From: Rosa chinensis
Taxonomy: Eukaryota; Streptophyta; Magnoliopsida; Rosales; Rosaceae
Assembly (NCBI RefSeq): GCF_002994745.2
Contig: NC_037088.1
Location: forward strand, 3,663,001-3,727,000
Direction: 5' to 3'
Length of the DNA: 64,000 nucleotides
The notes beneath the pieces are model-generated. The model was given only the letters and a program-made list of their open reading frames with translations, was not told the origin of the DNA and made no database searches. The first letter of the stretch is position 1; each line of letters begins with the position of its first letter. Positions 45,036 to 57,829 of this stretch are shown piece after piece. The position numbers and the translations under genes were made by a program.

Positions 45036-48000
45036 CACTACAAGAAAAATGGCCTTTTACAAGGATTTTTTTCCTTGTAAAAAACTGGAAATTCCTTGCA
45101 TTAGCCCAAATGCAAGGAATATTCCTTGCATTTGAGTCCTTGCAAAAGAGCAAATACAAGAACCTAAAAATTCCTTGCATTTGAGTTCACAAATGCAAGG
45201 AATTTAACACCTGAGGTTAACTATGGTTAACTGATATATAAGGATAATTCCTTGCATATCATTCCTTGCATTTGGTATTAGAAAACATTTATAAAAAAAA
45301 TTAAAACTGAATAAAAGAAATTACCACAAATGTCATTTTGAATTTTGTTTATTCCTTGAATTAAATACAATTAGTTCAAGTGTACATACAGACCAAAAAA
45401 AAGTGTACATAAAAAACTAATGCTACCCTTTCAAAAAAAAAAAATGATGCTACTAAGCTATAACAAGCTAGATTAGCAAAATCAAGATACATGTACACAA
45501 GTAGAGACACCAGAGCAAAAATTAGCAAAAATGCAAATCACTGAAGCTTGGGGTGAGTGTATTTTGGTGTGGGGAGAGTCATCCATACTCATCTACTCCC
45601 GAGATCACCTCAAAAGCTTTCTGTTTGAGCCTTCAAGTGGCCATGTCCTTGCTTCATTCTGAGAATATTGGAAGAAAACCAGTCATTAGAGTTTAGCGCT
45701 TATGTAACTTAGAATTGCAAACTGTTTAATACAGATCAAGCCATAAAGAAAACTCCAACTTGATGATCATATAATCTAATTAAGAAAGATGCTTAGTCAT
45801 GTGAAAAGAGTCAATTTCATATAAACTAACAAATCATCAAACACTGAAATCCAATCATGTAAATAAAATTAAGTGGCTTCTTGAAGGAACACCTATTTAG
45901 GTACTTTACAGATATATTTAAGCCAAAATATTAAGTACAATTACAATGTTTCATTTAGGCGCAGCCAGAGTACCTTAGCATACAACTTAAGGAACCAACC
46001 CATACATACCAACCTCAGTTAATTACAATAAAACAACTAATTTCATAACAATCAATGTAAAAGTGCAGCAATAACAACCACAAATTGATGTAAAGTAAAG
46101 AACCAAGTTAATCTATATTTTATCCAATAATATTTCCTAACTTTCAATTTAGGCTTGTGTGTGTACATAAAAATTAAGTTTGATTTCTCACCTAACTACA
46201 TCAGACAATATAGTCCAGCATGCACATATTTAGTGTCACAAAGAAATTGAATCCTTAAAAAAAAAAAAATGATACATTTCCAATACGAGGCAAAGCAGAA
46301 TGGCAAGAATGAGATGTTTAAAGGTCAATCTCAAATTGGGATTTGCAACCCAATATTTCTACCACATATGTTTGGTATCTGTCATGAACAAAAACTAACT
46401 CAAACCCAATAAAATAAAGTCAATCTTCAATCATTGCTCCAAATATCAAAATCCAGCAAGTTACTTTGTAGACATTTTGCTGAAAGTGTACTGATAGTCC
46501 TCTAATTGACATGAATTAATTAATCCAACACTTTACACACAATGTATTTGCTTGACTAGTGCGTGCTCATTCTTTGAAAGCAATGGCTTGGCAGCCATGA
46601 ATTCAATTAAAAGTTAGTAGCAAAATGCTTATGTAAATTCCATGAATTCAATTTTACTTATTTTCTATTGAATGCTTTAGTTAACCGTGCAAATTCTATA
46701 TACCATTCTAAACTTGACATATGACTTAAATATAAACAACTTGGACAATGAATCTACTAATATAGGATGCCTACTTACTATGTCTTAGGACATTCTCCAA
46801 GAATGGAACTGCATAATAAACATAAATAGATCAGGTTATCATCCTACCACTCAAATATTTGTGCAACTACAAATATGGGCAACCAACCGTATAGGAAATG
46901 AAAGCAGTAGTAAGTACAGGGAATAGAAGCAGGACAAGATGCTTTGAAATATCATTGGGAAACTTCTCTTAAACAAGCCACTTAAGTTGGAATAAATCAA
47001 TTATACACAATTACTATAAAATTCAAAAGGCAGGTATTATTCTTGGTATTTCCAACTCCATGAACATAGTTACTTGTTTGTTATCATCTCCACCATACTG
47101 AATCAGGATCGTCAAATTTTTACTCCCATACAAGCAAGATCCACCAAACGCAAATAGCATGATATATATATATGATGAACCTGATATGACAATCATAATT
47201 AGATTCAACCTCATGAACATCAAAAACAGAAAGCAACAAAATAGACAGCACTTAAGAATAAGAAAATAATACATGATGAATTATGATATATAGCAGTACT
47301 GTGGCTTTGCCAAGCGATCAAATGAAACTCAGTTCAAATATGTAAAAAGTTTGCAACTTCTTTGCTTTGCTATTTTTCAATTTCACAACCCATATTGAAG
47401 GGACATAAGGTTCAAATGCCTACCCAAAAAAGCATCCGATTGTGCATACTCGGAAACATTTAAATCCAAAAGAAACTAGCTAGGCTAAGTATTATTTCCT
47501 TAGAGAGCAAAATTTCATGAAGTGGTTGAAGTGTAAACAAATTAAACAAGTAAAAGAACCATTATTGAAGAACAAACCAGACCCACTTCATGTCTATAGG
47601 AAATCAAACTAAAATAAATAACTATGCATATATCCATAGACATTGAAACTGTGGAGGGACGAACAGCAAATTGATTACAATTTGGATAGAAGAAATGGGA
47701 AAAACAAAGTATACCAAACACCAAGTATGGATTGAAGTTTTTGTTTTAGGAAAACCCACAATGATTTGAACTTTCAGACAATGTAAAAAACTAAGACCAT
47801 AAGCATGTACCAGTAACAAAGGTGAAAGTCCTTAAAAACTTAGTTTTCCGGCAAGTGCTTAGTCCAACAAACATGTAAAATCAAAGAAAATTTCAAACCC
47901 AAGTAAAGTAATGTAAAGAATTGAACTTTGAAACCAGAATTGATCAATTGGAAGAGAAATTGCATACCCAAAAACCAAAGAAATGGGAGCGAAAAAGTAA

Positions 48001-48859
48001 AGCCCTCTTGTGTATTGTGTTCCTCTTCATAGTCTCTACAAAACAAAAAGAATTTCAGTGTATCAAAAGAAATATTAATTTAATGGCCACCAAGTCAGAA
48101 TGGGCTTTGGACCTATTACCATTGCACAAAGACTTTGAATTTGTTAAAGTAGTCAAAGAAGAACTCAAAAATGACCAAAGATATGATGTGGGTTTTACTC
48201 AGTCAGTAGATTTTTCGAGATAAAGCTATACAGAAAATGAAAGAGTTTTACCATCAGCTATTCAGAGATTAAACCCAGAAGTGAAATTGAAAGGTCAATC
48301 TCAGAAATTAAACCCATAAAAAACTCTTGGAAGAAAATTTAAATCCATGAGAAGAGAGACCTTAAAAGTTTTCAGCAACAAGAGACCAAATGAAGGTGGC
48401 AATGATGACGGCGACGCTTGAAATCGAGAAACTAGCTTCAATTTGGGAATGGGTATTCATTTGTAGTACCAGATCCGCACAAAGACGGTAGACATGTGTG
48501 GTTGAGGTATTCAGGGATATGGGGATCTTCTTCAACATGGAGTAAGAGAGAGATTTTTGTTAGTTTTCTCCAATAGCCAAGTGATAGACCCGATGTGTCA
48601 ATAGTGAAGGGTTGGGCAAGGAATTAACTTGGAAGTCTTTGCATTTAGATTTCCAATGCAATGATTATGAAGGTATATACAATGACCTTACCACTTTTTG
48701 GATTTCAAAATATTAAATACAAGGACTTGTTACATTCTTTGTACATGCCAAGAGCCAAAAGTAAGGACATGTAGTATTCTTTGGATAATGCCATCAAATG
48801 CAAGGAATTTTGGCTCCTTGTATTACAACCCATTGCATATGACAAAATTTGTTGTAGTG
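45036..48859. mobile_element. CACTA element 1, non-autonomous, TSD ATT
   Basis: Starts CACTACAAGAAAAATGG and ends TTGTTGTAGTG, flanked by ATT on both sides (45033-45035 and 48860-48862). Subterminal repeats of TTCCTTGCATTTG and its complement CAAATGCAAGGAA occur many times within 250 bp of the left end and again near the right end, as in other CACTA elements where transposase binds. 3.8 kb long; no transposase domain could be read. A 100-codon plus frame (47921-48223) has no recognised domain. It interrupts a copia gag. Confidence 0.9.
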
Positions 48860-48862
48860 ATT

Positions 48863-49434
48863 GGACATTACTCAAGTATATGGTTGAAAATAACCCAAGA
48901 AATTTATAGATTACGCTTGAAGAGCACTTTGGGAGTATCCACGACTCCGAACTCCCCGAACATCACGAAAAGTGGAACAATTTCCACTTCACTGACTTTA
49001 GGTCCATGCTTGATTACAATTTGGAATCCTTTTACATCAAATCAATAATGCATTTTTGTAATCAGATTATTACTGAAGGGAAATTGATTGAGAAAACTCT
49101 CTCTACTTTCATGTCTCTGCTATGATGATAACCAAGCAATATTGATTGATATCCAAGCTGGATGGATCACGACATTTCATCATCAGTCGATTTCAGCGAT
49201 GTCCGTTGCTAAAAAGAACAACAAAATTCTTATGAAGAATTATAATTCCTGACCCAATAGAACTAAGGGTATTCCGGAGTAGAATTTTAATGAAGCCCCT
49301 AAGGGAGGTTGTTGTGAGTGAAACCGCAAACCTAAAGGGGAATTGAGTTGGACGATATTGTCTACACGATCGCTCAACATTGGAAGGAAGCCACTGGAAT
49401 AACCAGCGGAACCACAACAGTGGAAGCGGCCATG
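48863..49434 (+). pseudogene. Copia gag (UBN2-like) relic, middle part
   Basis: One frame from about 48900 reads LEEHFGSIHDSELPEHHEKW, NNFHFTDFRSMLDYNLESF, IITEGKLIEKTLSTF. This is the gag domain common in plant copia elements (LIEKTLSTF is a hallmark). Stops follow near 49122 and the frame degrades. The relic is interrupted on both sides by a CACTA and a hAT element. Confidence 0.8.
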
Positions 49435-50485
49435 TAGAGGTGGGAAACGGGCAGGCCCGGCCCATTTTAAGCGGGCCTAGTCGTGCTTGATGCCGTGCTT
49501 GGGCCGGCCCATTTATTATCTTGCCGGGCTCGTGCCGGCCCATTTACTTAAACATTAAGCCTGGCTCGGCCCATGGCCAGTGTCATGCCCCTGATTTTTA
49601 ACGCAAATAAAAATCGATATATAACCCCATAATTATACATGTGTGAACGTTCGGCCATCAATACAAAATACCTGGAAAACTTTTTCCCTTATACAACATA
49701 CATTTTGATGTCCTGAACCCACTATATCAATATTGACCCACCCACAGAGTCATATATTACATAAGCTTACGAATTAAATTGCCAACAACAAGATAAAACG
49801 TAAAAGCTCCTCAGAGTTTACTACAAAGTGGAAGTCATAACAATGGCAAACCCAATCAAATTTGCTTCCTACCAGTTCTGCTGCCAACAGGATACCTCAG
49901 CTTCATCCACGATTTCCCTGACTTGCAAGATTAACCCCTACACCGTTTGAATAGTGCACCGGGTTGTCACACAACAAACCCGGTAAGTTTTTGCAAGCCC
50001 GTATGAGTAACTCAAAACAACTCACACCAAATCACGGGATAAAAGCCCGCACAACTCAGGCCAAACACGAGGAAAACCTTTCGACTCGGGGATAAGGAAA
50101 ACATACCATGCTTCCCAAAACAATACTCTTTTCCAAAAAGGAAAATACAAAAGTCACACCGTGACAAAATCATATAAATCGTTAACCTAACAATTCAAAT
50201 ATTATTAATCGATCCATCCTGGATAAAACACATGAGCACATCAATCATACCTATCGTTAACCTAATAATAGCATATGATTCACAAGTCCTCCCAGGACAT
50301 TTAAAAGAAAGAATATCCGAAACTCTCTTTTAAAAACACGTATTCATGAGCATCAGATAGCTCCCCACTACCCCCCATGATGTACCAACAACAAATCAGT
50401 CCAACCTAGACACACAACACATCAACACAGATTCACCACGAAGCCACTAATACATGAATACATATGTATATATATATACCCCACA

Positions 50486-50522
<37 letters not shown>

Positions 50523-53216
50523 GTCATCCACTCAGAAATGCCACTAATACCATCTAAAGTCACAGTTAATCCCATACTCCAAGACAATATGGTAACTAGG
50601 CTCATAACACAGATAAATCATTGGTCACCATCTGCAACCTATCACCATCTGTGACTCTTGGTTTTCAGACCCTGTCTGGTCTTAGAACCAACCGTTGGTC
50701 ACCATCTGCCACCCATGCTTTTCAGACCCCATCTAGTCTCAAGTCAATGTTAAGTAAGTCACCCCTGACCTAAAAAAGTTACGACCATCTAGTTCCGGCT
50801 TACCTAATCCCTGCTCACCATCTGTGACCCTTGGTACAAGGACTAATACATTTAAAATGAGTCACGCTTGACTCCAAAATGTAACATCAAACTCAATAAC
50901 TTTCAAACAATAGAAAACATCTTTTTCCACAATATTGTTTCTATAAAAAGTTTCATTCAACAATAATATGAACCCATCATGCATATTATTCATCACACAT
51001 CATCCACAAGAATATATATATTTCACGTAAATATATATATACGTAGTCATTCGCTCAGGAATGCCTACTAATACCAACTATAGTTTGCAGTTAAATAATT
51101 AACGCCAAAACGATAAAGGTAATTCCGTTCATTAATGAACCTTATGAGATTACTCACCTCGAAACTCCTGTTGCGTCTTCAATACAAAACAAATCAGCCA
51201 GCCCACAAAACGACCGTCCAAGAATACTTTTCAAGTACCTAATCACAATCGGTTTCCACTTAGTAACAATTCACAAACGATTTAAGTCTGAAACCCTTGT
51301 TTTGAACTAAAATCCCCAAAGTGACGCCAATCAAGGCGAAACCACATCCGAGACCACCCAATGTCTCCAGAATACATCTACGATCGATATGCCAAAACCA
51401 CAAGTCGATCGGACGCTCGAATTCTCACGGATCGAAACATCGAATGGTCTGAAACCGCAAAAACCCTAACATGCTCATACGATCTCCAAAAATTACAAAC
51501 AATATATCGAAATGCTCGTATCGACGAGTAGATCGAACTCAGGAAAAGAAACTATCCCTGAGGTGGCCGGAAACTGCCGGAAAACACCACCACAATGGCG
51601 ACACCGCCGCCGGACCAAAGTCGGAATTTGACAAAACTCCCAACACCAAAGTTCTTCATCTCAACTCCAATTTAAACTTTCATAACTAACACAAAGTCAA
51701 AATCATAGCCGTTTGGCTGGAATTTACCTCGCAACATCTGAAATTCGATGAACCCTAGAATTTCAAAGCTTCTATTCGTCCTCCACAAGTGAAATCGTCC
51801 CAAGCCGCTTTGGGAGAAGCATCAACGTTCTATGGGCTTCAAAAGCCCTCAAGAACCACAGGCAAAGGTGGCCGGAATCGGAAGTTCCGATCTGGGTTCG
51901 AAGCATCGCCGCCGCCAAACTTCTTGGCCTTGCACCGCCCTCCACAGCTCGTTTCATGCTCCAATTCTTCCACAGACCTCAAGAGGGGTTTGAGGCAAAG
52001 AGAACCCACTTTGAATCGCGTCCTATGGTGGCCGGAGGAGAGAGAACGAAGCCGGCGAAGTGGAGAGGCCACTCGTGCTAGGGGAGAGAGAAAATTGAGC
52101 TGGGTTTTCGTTTTTGGAAATCTGGCCTTATTTGCAATTTCCGGAAAGTTTCGTCCTTTTATACCAAAATAGAAAGTTTTTCCGAAGCCCATAACTTCTT
52201 CATACGAACTCTGATTTCCGCGTTCCACATGTCCACGAACTCGTATCGACGCGCTCTACAACTTTTGTGAAGGAAGTTTTTGGAGAATCCCAATGAATAA
52301 AAAGTCAACTCTTGTGCCCCCCCTAAAATGGCGCTTCCCGAATAATTATTCTCCCGAAACACTTCCGCTCCATCCACGAGCCACGAAACCATCCAATAAT
52401 TACTAATTTAAATTCCGGAAAATCCTCGGAAAGTAAATACGAATTTCCGGGGCATCACAGCCCGAGCCCATGTCGTGCCGGGCCGTGCTCGTGCCTACCC
52501 ACTATAAAGCACGATTTTAAAATCTTAATTTGAACAAATAAAAATTAATTTTATTTAACTATTTAGAAAATTAAAATAAATTAAGTTCTACAATGTTTTT
52601 CTTAATCTTAGCTTTTTAAGATTAGATTTCTAATAATTTTTTATATTCCACTGTAAGAAAGAAAGAAAAAAAACCTCAAAATATATTGTTTTTAGTATAT
52701 TATTGTGAGATTAATCTTTATTAATATAATGAAGATTTAGTATCTATTATTCTTTCCTTCATTCTATAGTTGTATTATTATATGATTAGTCTTTATTAAT
52801 AAACATATATGTAATATTTAGAAAAAATACTTATGTCAAAACAAGGATATAATGTTTTGTTTCATTATTTTAGCAATATAAAAGAAAACATTTGTGGAAT
52901 TGTTATGAGATTTTAAATAAAAAGGTCTTATATTCAAATCTCATCATTGTAGTTTTTTATATTTTTAAAAACAAAATGAAATTTTGTATTTGTAACGGGC
53001 CGGCCCACAATATGTCGTGCTCGGGCCGTGTCGGGGCCATTACGGGCTCTGGCCGGGCCAGGCCAATGGGCCAATATTCTTAGGCCCAGCCCGACCCGTT
53101 ATTCTAACGTGCTCGGGTGGTGCCGGGCCACTAAAGGGCTTGGGCCATGCCGGGCCGCTTTTAAGTGTGTTGGGCCCGTGCCGTGCTCGTGCTTAGTAGC
53201 CCGTTTTCCACCTCTA
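49435..53216. mobile_element. hAT-type element with 8-bp TSD, split by a solo LTR
   Basis: TIRs TAGAGGTGGGAAACGGGC (left) and GCCCGTTTTCCACCTCTA (right), flanked by identical CGGCCATG (49427-49434 and 53217-53224), the 8-bp TSD of hAT elements. Ends are rich in GGGCC-type motifs. Without the nested LTR it is about 0.9 kb and has no transposase, so it is non-autonomous. Confidence 0.93.
49581..52459 (-). mobile_element. Solo LTR (family B) nested in the hAT element
   Basis: 2879 bp from TGTCATGCCCC to GGGGCATCACA. Flanks GCCAG (49576-49580) and GCCCG (52460-52464) match at four of five bases, a TSD with one mutation. Same family as 35461-38289 (same ends, same AGTTCTTCATCT and GATCGGACGCTC segments). 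A TA/CA microsatellite lies at 50466-50521. Open frames inside are not genes. Confidence 0.9.
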
Positions 53217-53224
53217 CGGCCATG

Positions 53225-53535
53225 GATAGTGAGGAGCCGCCACCAATGATAGCGCCGCTGGCCTAGGGCTCATGGAACGTGTGCGAATTCTGCAACTCAA
53301 TCAATGAGGGACAACCAAATATTGAGTAATAATGAGATGTGTTTCCAATTTGAAGCATTCGATCATTGGAAAAATATATATAGAGCACCAAATGTGGTAG
53401 CTAACGCATACAAGATCGTGAAAAACGCAAGAGAATCCCATCATGTCGAATATGCATGGTGAAAATGTTGAGCTTGAGGTTGCAAACTTCAACTCTGCCA
53501 AAATCGATGACATGGAAGTCGCTGATTTTGATTAG
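53225..53535 (+). pseudogene. Copia gag relic, C-terminal part
   Basis: One frame reads YRAPNVVANAYKIVKNARES then HHVEYAW and, after a +1 shift, GENVELEVANFNSAKIDDME ending VADFD and stop. This is the acidic gag C-terminus seen in plant copia elements of the UBN2-like type. It continues the relic of 48863-49434 when the hAT insertion is removed. No pol follows. Confidence 0.7.
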
Positions 53536-53632
53536 AACCTTTTTATATCCAAGGATGATTGTAATGATATTTGCCATATTTATAAAATATTGGTCTTACC
53601 TTACCTTCAAATAGGCTCATCCAATTAAATGT

Positions 53633-54273
53633 CACTACTACAAAAATTTATTCACACAACACTCTTTAGACAAGAGAATAACGGTCGACTGTTGTCTAAT
53701 AATATGAAGTTTTATTGTGTTAATGCTAACAAATTGAAAATTTTTGGAAACTTTTTCTTTAGAACTTTATCACACAACACTATTACACTTTCTCTGTTGT
53801 ATGAATGTAAAATTTAGCGATAGATTTCCCTCCATCATTGCACTCAAAATTTAGCAAAATATGTGGTAAAAGGTACAACATTTTAATTGTTTATGTTTTA
53901 TGACTAAAAATTGGGCGTCAAATTTTGACTCGCTTCTAGGCTGTAAAATTATGCGTGTTTCCACTGGGTGTACCCAGTGCAAGATGCAAAAATTGGTACA
54001 ACAAATTGTAGTAATCTTTTGTCTGAACGAGAAATATAGGCAGAAAAGTTTCCATTTTGGCTCAAATCTATTTGATCCTTCCCACCAAATCTAGGCAAGG
54101 CGGCAAAATTTGGGAAAAAAAAAGTGGGAAGTTTAACTTTCGAAGAAAAAATAAGGCGAGCCAAGCAAACTATTGCTCCTGTTTTTGTAAGTCATCCTCA
54201 TAGGGTTATTAGGACACCTCGAAAAAAAAAGTATCCTTATATCGTGTCTTTGTAGCCCATAATTGTAGTAGTG
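53633..54273. mobile_element. CACTA element 2, short
   Basis: 641 bp, starting CACTACTACAAAAATT and ending AATTGTAGTAGTG, perfect inverted ends over 11 bases. Internal CTGTTGTCTAAT-type motifs resemble the subterminal repeats of CACTA element 3. The flanks (TGT and AAG) do not match, so the TSD is lost or one border was rearranged. No coding capacity. Confidence 0.8.
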
Positions 54274-54274
54274 A

Positions 54275-54530
54275 AGTATGGTAATTTCGGTTTCTACAAA
54301 CCCAAATCACCATAGAAATCCACAAAACTCTTAGAAACTTGAAGAACAAAGGCTTGAGGTGACGAAACTAAGGTGTGATTGATCAAAGATGTATAGACTA
54401 TTCGGTTTTAGAACAAAATCCAAGAAGCTATACACTTTTCTTTACACAAAAACTGAGAACTATGAACTACATGATAAAGAACTATGGAAAATGGAGAGAG
54501 AAAGGAGATGAAATGGAGGAATGAACCCAA
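54275..54530 (+). repeat. Direct repeat, copy 1
   Basis: About 255 bp, roughly 90 percent similar by eye to 54936-55190 (shared GATCAAAGATGTATAGACT, ACTATGAACTACATGATAAAG). It begins right at the end of CACTA element 2. Non-coding. Confidence 0.85.
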
Positions 54531-54935
54531 ACAATCTAGTTCTTTCCGTAAGAATAAGCTAGACCACCATCCTATTAGCTACACATGCTTCTTAGTTACA
54601 AAAGATTATCAAGCTTAAGTTTCCGATTTCATTAATTTCTACCACATGCTTCTAAGTAACAAATCCATAAACACATATAAGAAAGCATTAAAGTATAGTA
54701 ACTAAAGGATTTAAAACATGCATATTCATCAAAAATATGGCATCAAATTGTTTCATACATGAGTTTAGCTAGGGCTAAGGCCTAGCCCAAAATTTATTCC
54801 TCTCACAACCCATAGTTACATACATCAAACCCATAAACATAATAATATCAAGGAAAAGAGAGGAAGAGTGGAGAAAGTGGTTGGTTACCAAACTAGCTCC
54901 CCTTGATGCAAAACTAGTGAGAGATGTTTCAGAGT

Positions 54936-55190
54936 ATGGAAATTTCGGTTCTTTCAAACCAAAATTGTCATACAAATCCATAAAACTCTTAGAAACTTAA
55001 AGAACAAAGGCTTGAGATGACGAAAATAAGGTGCGATTGATCAAAGATGTATAGACTCTTCAGTTTTAGAACAAAACCCAAGAAGCTATATACTTTTCTA
55101 TACACAAAAGCTAAGAACTATGAACTACATGATAAAGACTATGGAAAATGGAGAGGAAATTGAGAGAGAAAGGAGATGAAATGGATGAAG
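54936..55190 (+). repeat. Direct repeat, copy 2
   Basis: Partner of 54275-54530, 661 bp downstream in the same orientation. It could be the two ends of a small LTR-like element or an unequal-crossover product; TG..CA ends and a TSD were not found. Confidence 0.8.
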
Positions 55191-56109
55191 GAAAACATTA
55201 AAAACATCCAAAGTGAGGGGAGGGTCTATATATAGGCCAAAAGTGATGAATGGAGGGTAGAGATAAAAAAAATGAATGGTTGGATGTGGTGGACAAATGT
55301 GTGAGCACAAAATGTAGATCTAGTCTTTAAGTCCACATGAAAATGACTTAAAAGCCCATAGATATTTTGGTGGAGAAGATAAAGTAACGGTAGGAGGCTC
55401 ATTGTGCAAGGAAACAGAGCAATAAATGAGTGACAAAAGTGTAAGACGTAAGATGCAAGAGGGGGACCACTTGTCATATTTAAAATTTTGAATTATATTT
55501 CAAATTTTGAATTTCAAAACAACCTACTCCACATCTTCCAACCTAAAGTCTCTAACCCTAGTTAACAGCTCGTCCTTACCCTTCACATATGTTCTTGGCT
55601 GGTCAACTTGGTCGAAATCCGTTGTTGCCCAGCATTGACCCCCTTTTCGTCATTTTGCGCACTTTCTTCTCTTTTTTTCCTTCAATTCAATCTCAACAAA
55701 GACTTTGAAATTGGCCTTCGGTTTCTTCATAACAAAATTTCATCCACTTATCTAGATCATCCTAATAAATTTTCAGGGCCTAGTAAGCCTTGGTTTGACC
55801 GGAAATGCTATTCGAATCCGTACAGGTCCGGTTTCACAGTTTTTGTCTTCTAGTGCAGAAATTTGTACTGATCTTTTGAAGGCTTTACACTCTTAACCAG
55901 GTCTTTCACTCTTCATAAGAAATGATCCTCAGGATATCTAGAATTTTTCTGTAAAATTTCAGCTTATTTGGAGTTCATTTGGTCAGTCTGCCGCTTCTTC
56001 TTCCTTGCCCAGCTTGGTTTCTACTAGTCGGAGTAGGAAAATGTGCTAAGATTGACTTTTTAGGGCATTTCCAAGCTTTTCCATCATTTTCTAGCAGGAT
56101 AAAGAAAGC

Positions 56110-56149
<40 letters not shown>

Positions 56150-56504
56150 CGCAAAGATTAAGAAAAAGTACAAGATTAGGAGAATAATTAATCGGTAATT
56201 ATGGACCTAACACGCGGCGCGTTAGCGGTGATCACGGGCTGAGCAGGAGCTCAAGCAGTAGCCAGTCTGATGGTGGTTCCATAGGTAACACCCTTGGCAG
56301 TGTTGAGGCTTCTGGCGGCTATATGACCATGGCTCATTATAGCTAATTATGCTTAGGCAAATACTTATGTAAGTAAAAAGAGTTTTATGTTCATCTGTGC
56401 CTATTGATTTTTCATTGATCAATTTTGAATTATTTATGATGCATGTGCTTCATGGTTGTTTAAAAAGGTAGAACTGTTTTGGTAATAATTTTTTGTTAGC
56501 CCCA
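55191..56504. other. Intergenic stretch with AT microsatellite
   Basis: An AT run lies at 56114-56152. DNA around 56215-56420 is similar to 25200-25390. Short open frames only; no gene recognised. Confidence 0.5.
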
Positions 56505-57134
56505 TTTTTTTTTTTTTTTTGAATGCGAAAAGACTATGATTGAAGGTAGAAGCCTTTAGGGCATCCAGAGTTTACAACGTCAAAACGAAGTGCGCAAGAG
56601 GCACTTCTCGGTAAAGACACTACTACAAAAATTGAATTAGACGATGTCTAAAAACTGTCGTCAGATAGGGAGGCTGACTATCGTATATCTCGGTGACGTT
56701 TGATGAAGGTCGATTTAGAGAACTGTTGTCTGAAGGGCTCGACATATCTCGACAGCATTAACTGTTGTGTGAACTTTACTCAGATGACGGGCAACTTTAG
56801 CAATCGTTGTGTGATTGCGATTAAGAGGTCCCTTTATTTTATGCTCCTTGTGTGAATTTTATTTAGGCGATAGTTTTTATTTTGTAGCCGTCATGACTAT
56901 TGTATACATTTGACAATTCTTTTGACAGAAAGTGTGGTGTGAAGACTAACAATTAAACGTATTTGTGCTTTGAGACAACACGTTGTGCTATAACATGTTA
57001 GACAATAGTTTTTATTTATTCTTGTTGTCTAATTGTTACAAAAGTTCTAAACAATCAAATTAACTCAAATCGCACCATATACAAAATGTATTCAGTAAAT
57101 TGATATCAATGAAAGAGTCAACAAATTCATTTCC

Positions 57135-57312
57135 TCCAAGGATATGAAATACTACAAGTTGAAACCATAAAACCAAAAGCTACTTGTAGATGAGCATAAC
57201 ACATTAGTCGTTTGAACTCTCTGGTGGCACCTCCCCAAACTGCAGCACCCTGTCTATGTACAATGGCCAAATAAGTCCCCACTGGCAACCATTGCACAAA
57301 GCTTTCAACCCA
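57135..57312 (-). pseudogene. eIF3b: Captured eIF3 subunit b fragment
   Basis: One frame reads [20 protein letters not shown] then [20 protein letters not shown], then HLQV, after which similarity ends and the frame stops near 57135. The block [17 protein letters not shown] is characteristic of eukaryotic translation initiation factor 3 subunit b (WD-repeat-like region). The full protein is about 700 residues, so under a tenth is present. It sits inside CACTA element 3 near its left end. Clear but diverged copy; no start codon or further exons seen. Confidence 0.85.
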
Positions 57313-57829
57313 GTACTCTTAAGTAAATACAACAATTCACTATTAAAATGTTGATATAAGATAGATGGGTCACATAATCGGGGGAGACAGAGAAAGAGAA
57401 TAATGGGTCATCTCTGGTATACATGTAATCGTCTGGTGCAATTCAATGAAAAATAAGTCAAAATTTATAATGAACCAGGAACAGCTCAAAAAGAATGTAT
57501 AGGTTACAAAACCAACAACAAACGTCAAGGATAACAAACCTGGAGGGTGGTATCTAAAGAACAGGAAAAGTGTATTATCCACTGCAAGAACAGCATCATT
57601 AACCTGCACAACAGAAGCACACTCTTAAATATAAGTTCATAACTTATACATGCAGTGAAGTACATACACTCAAATATCAGGTTTTCATACGAGTACTAAA
57701 ATATTTAGCGAAAAAAATGCCTATGGGGAGTCTCAAAGTACATAAAAATGTCACTGAAAGACAATCTACAAGAATCTAAACAACTCCAAATTTTTTCTTT
57801 CATTCTGCCTTCTACCATTTACTAGACTC

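Noticed and set aside
47921..48223. 100-codon frame in CACTA element 1 as a captured gene
   Set aside because: No splice sites, no recognisable domain and no similarity I can name; I could not support it as a gene.
49193..49543. 116-codon minus-strand frame
   Set aside because: It is antisense to the copia gag relic and crosses into the hAT element.
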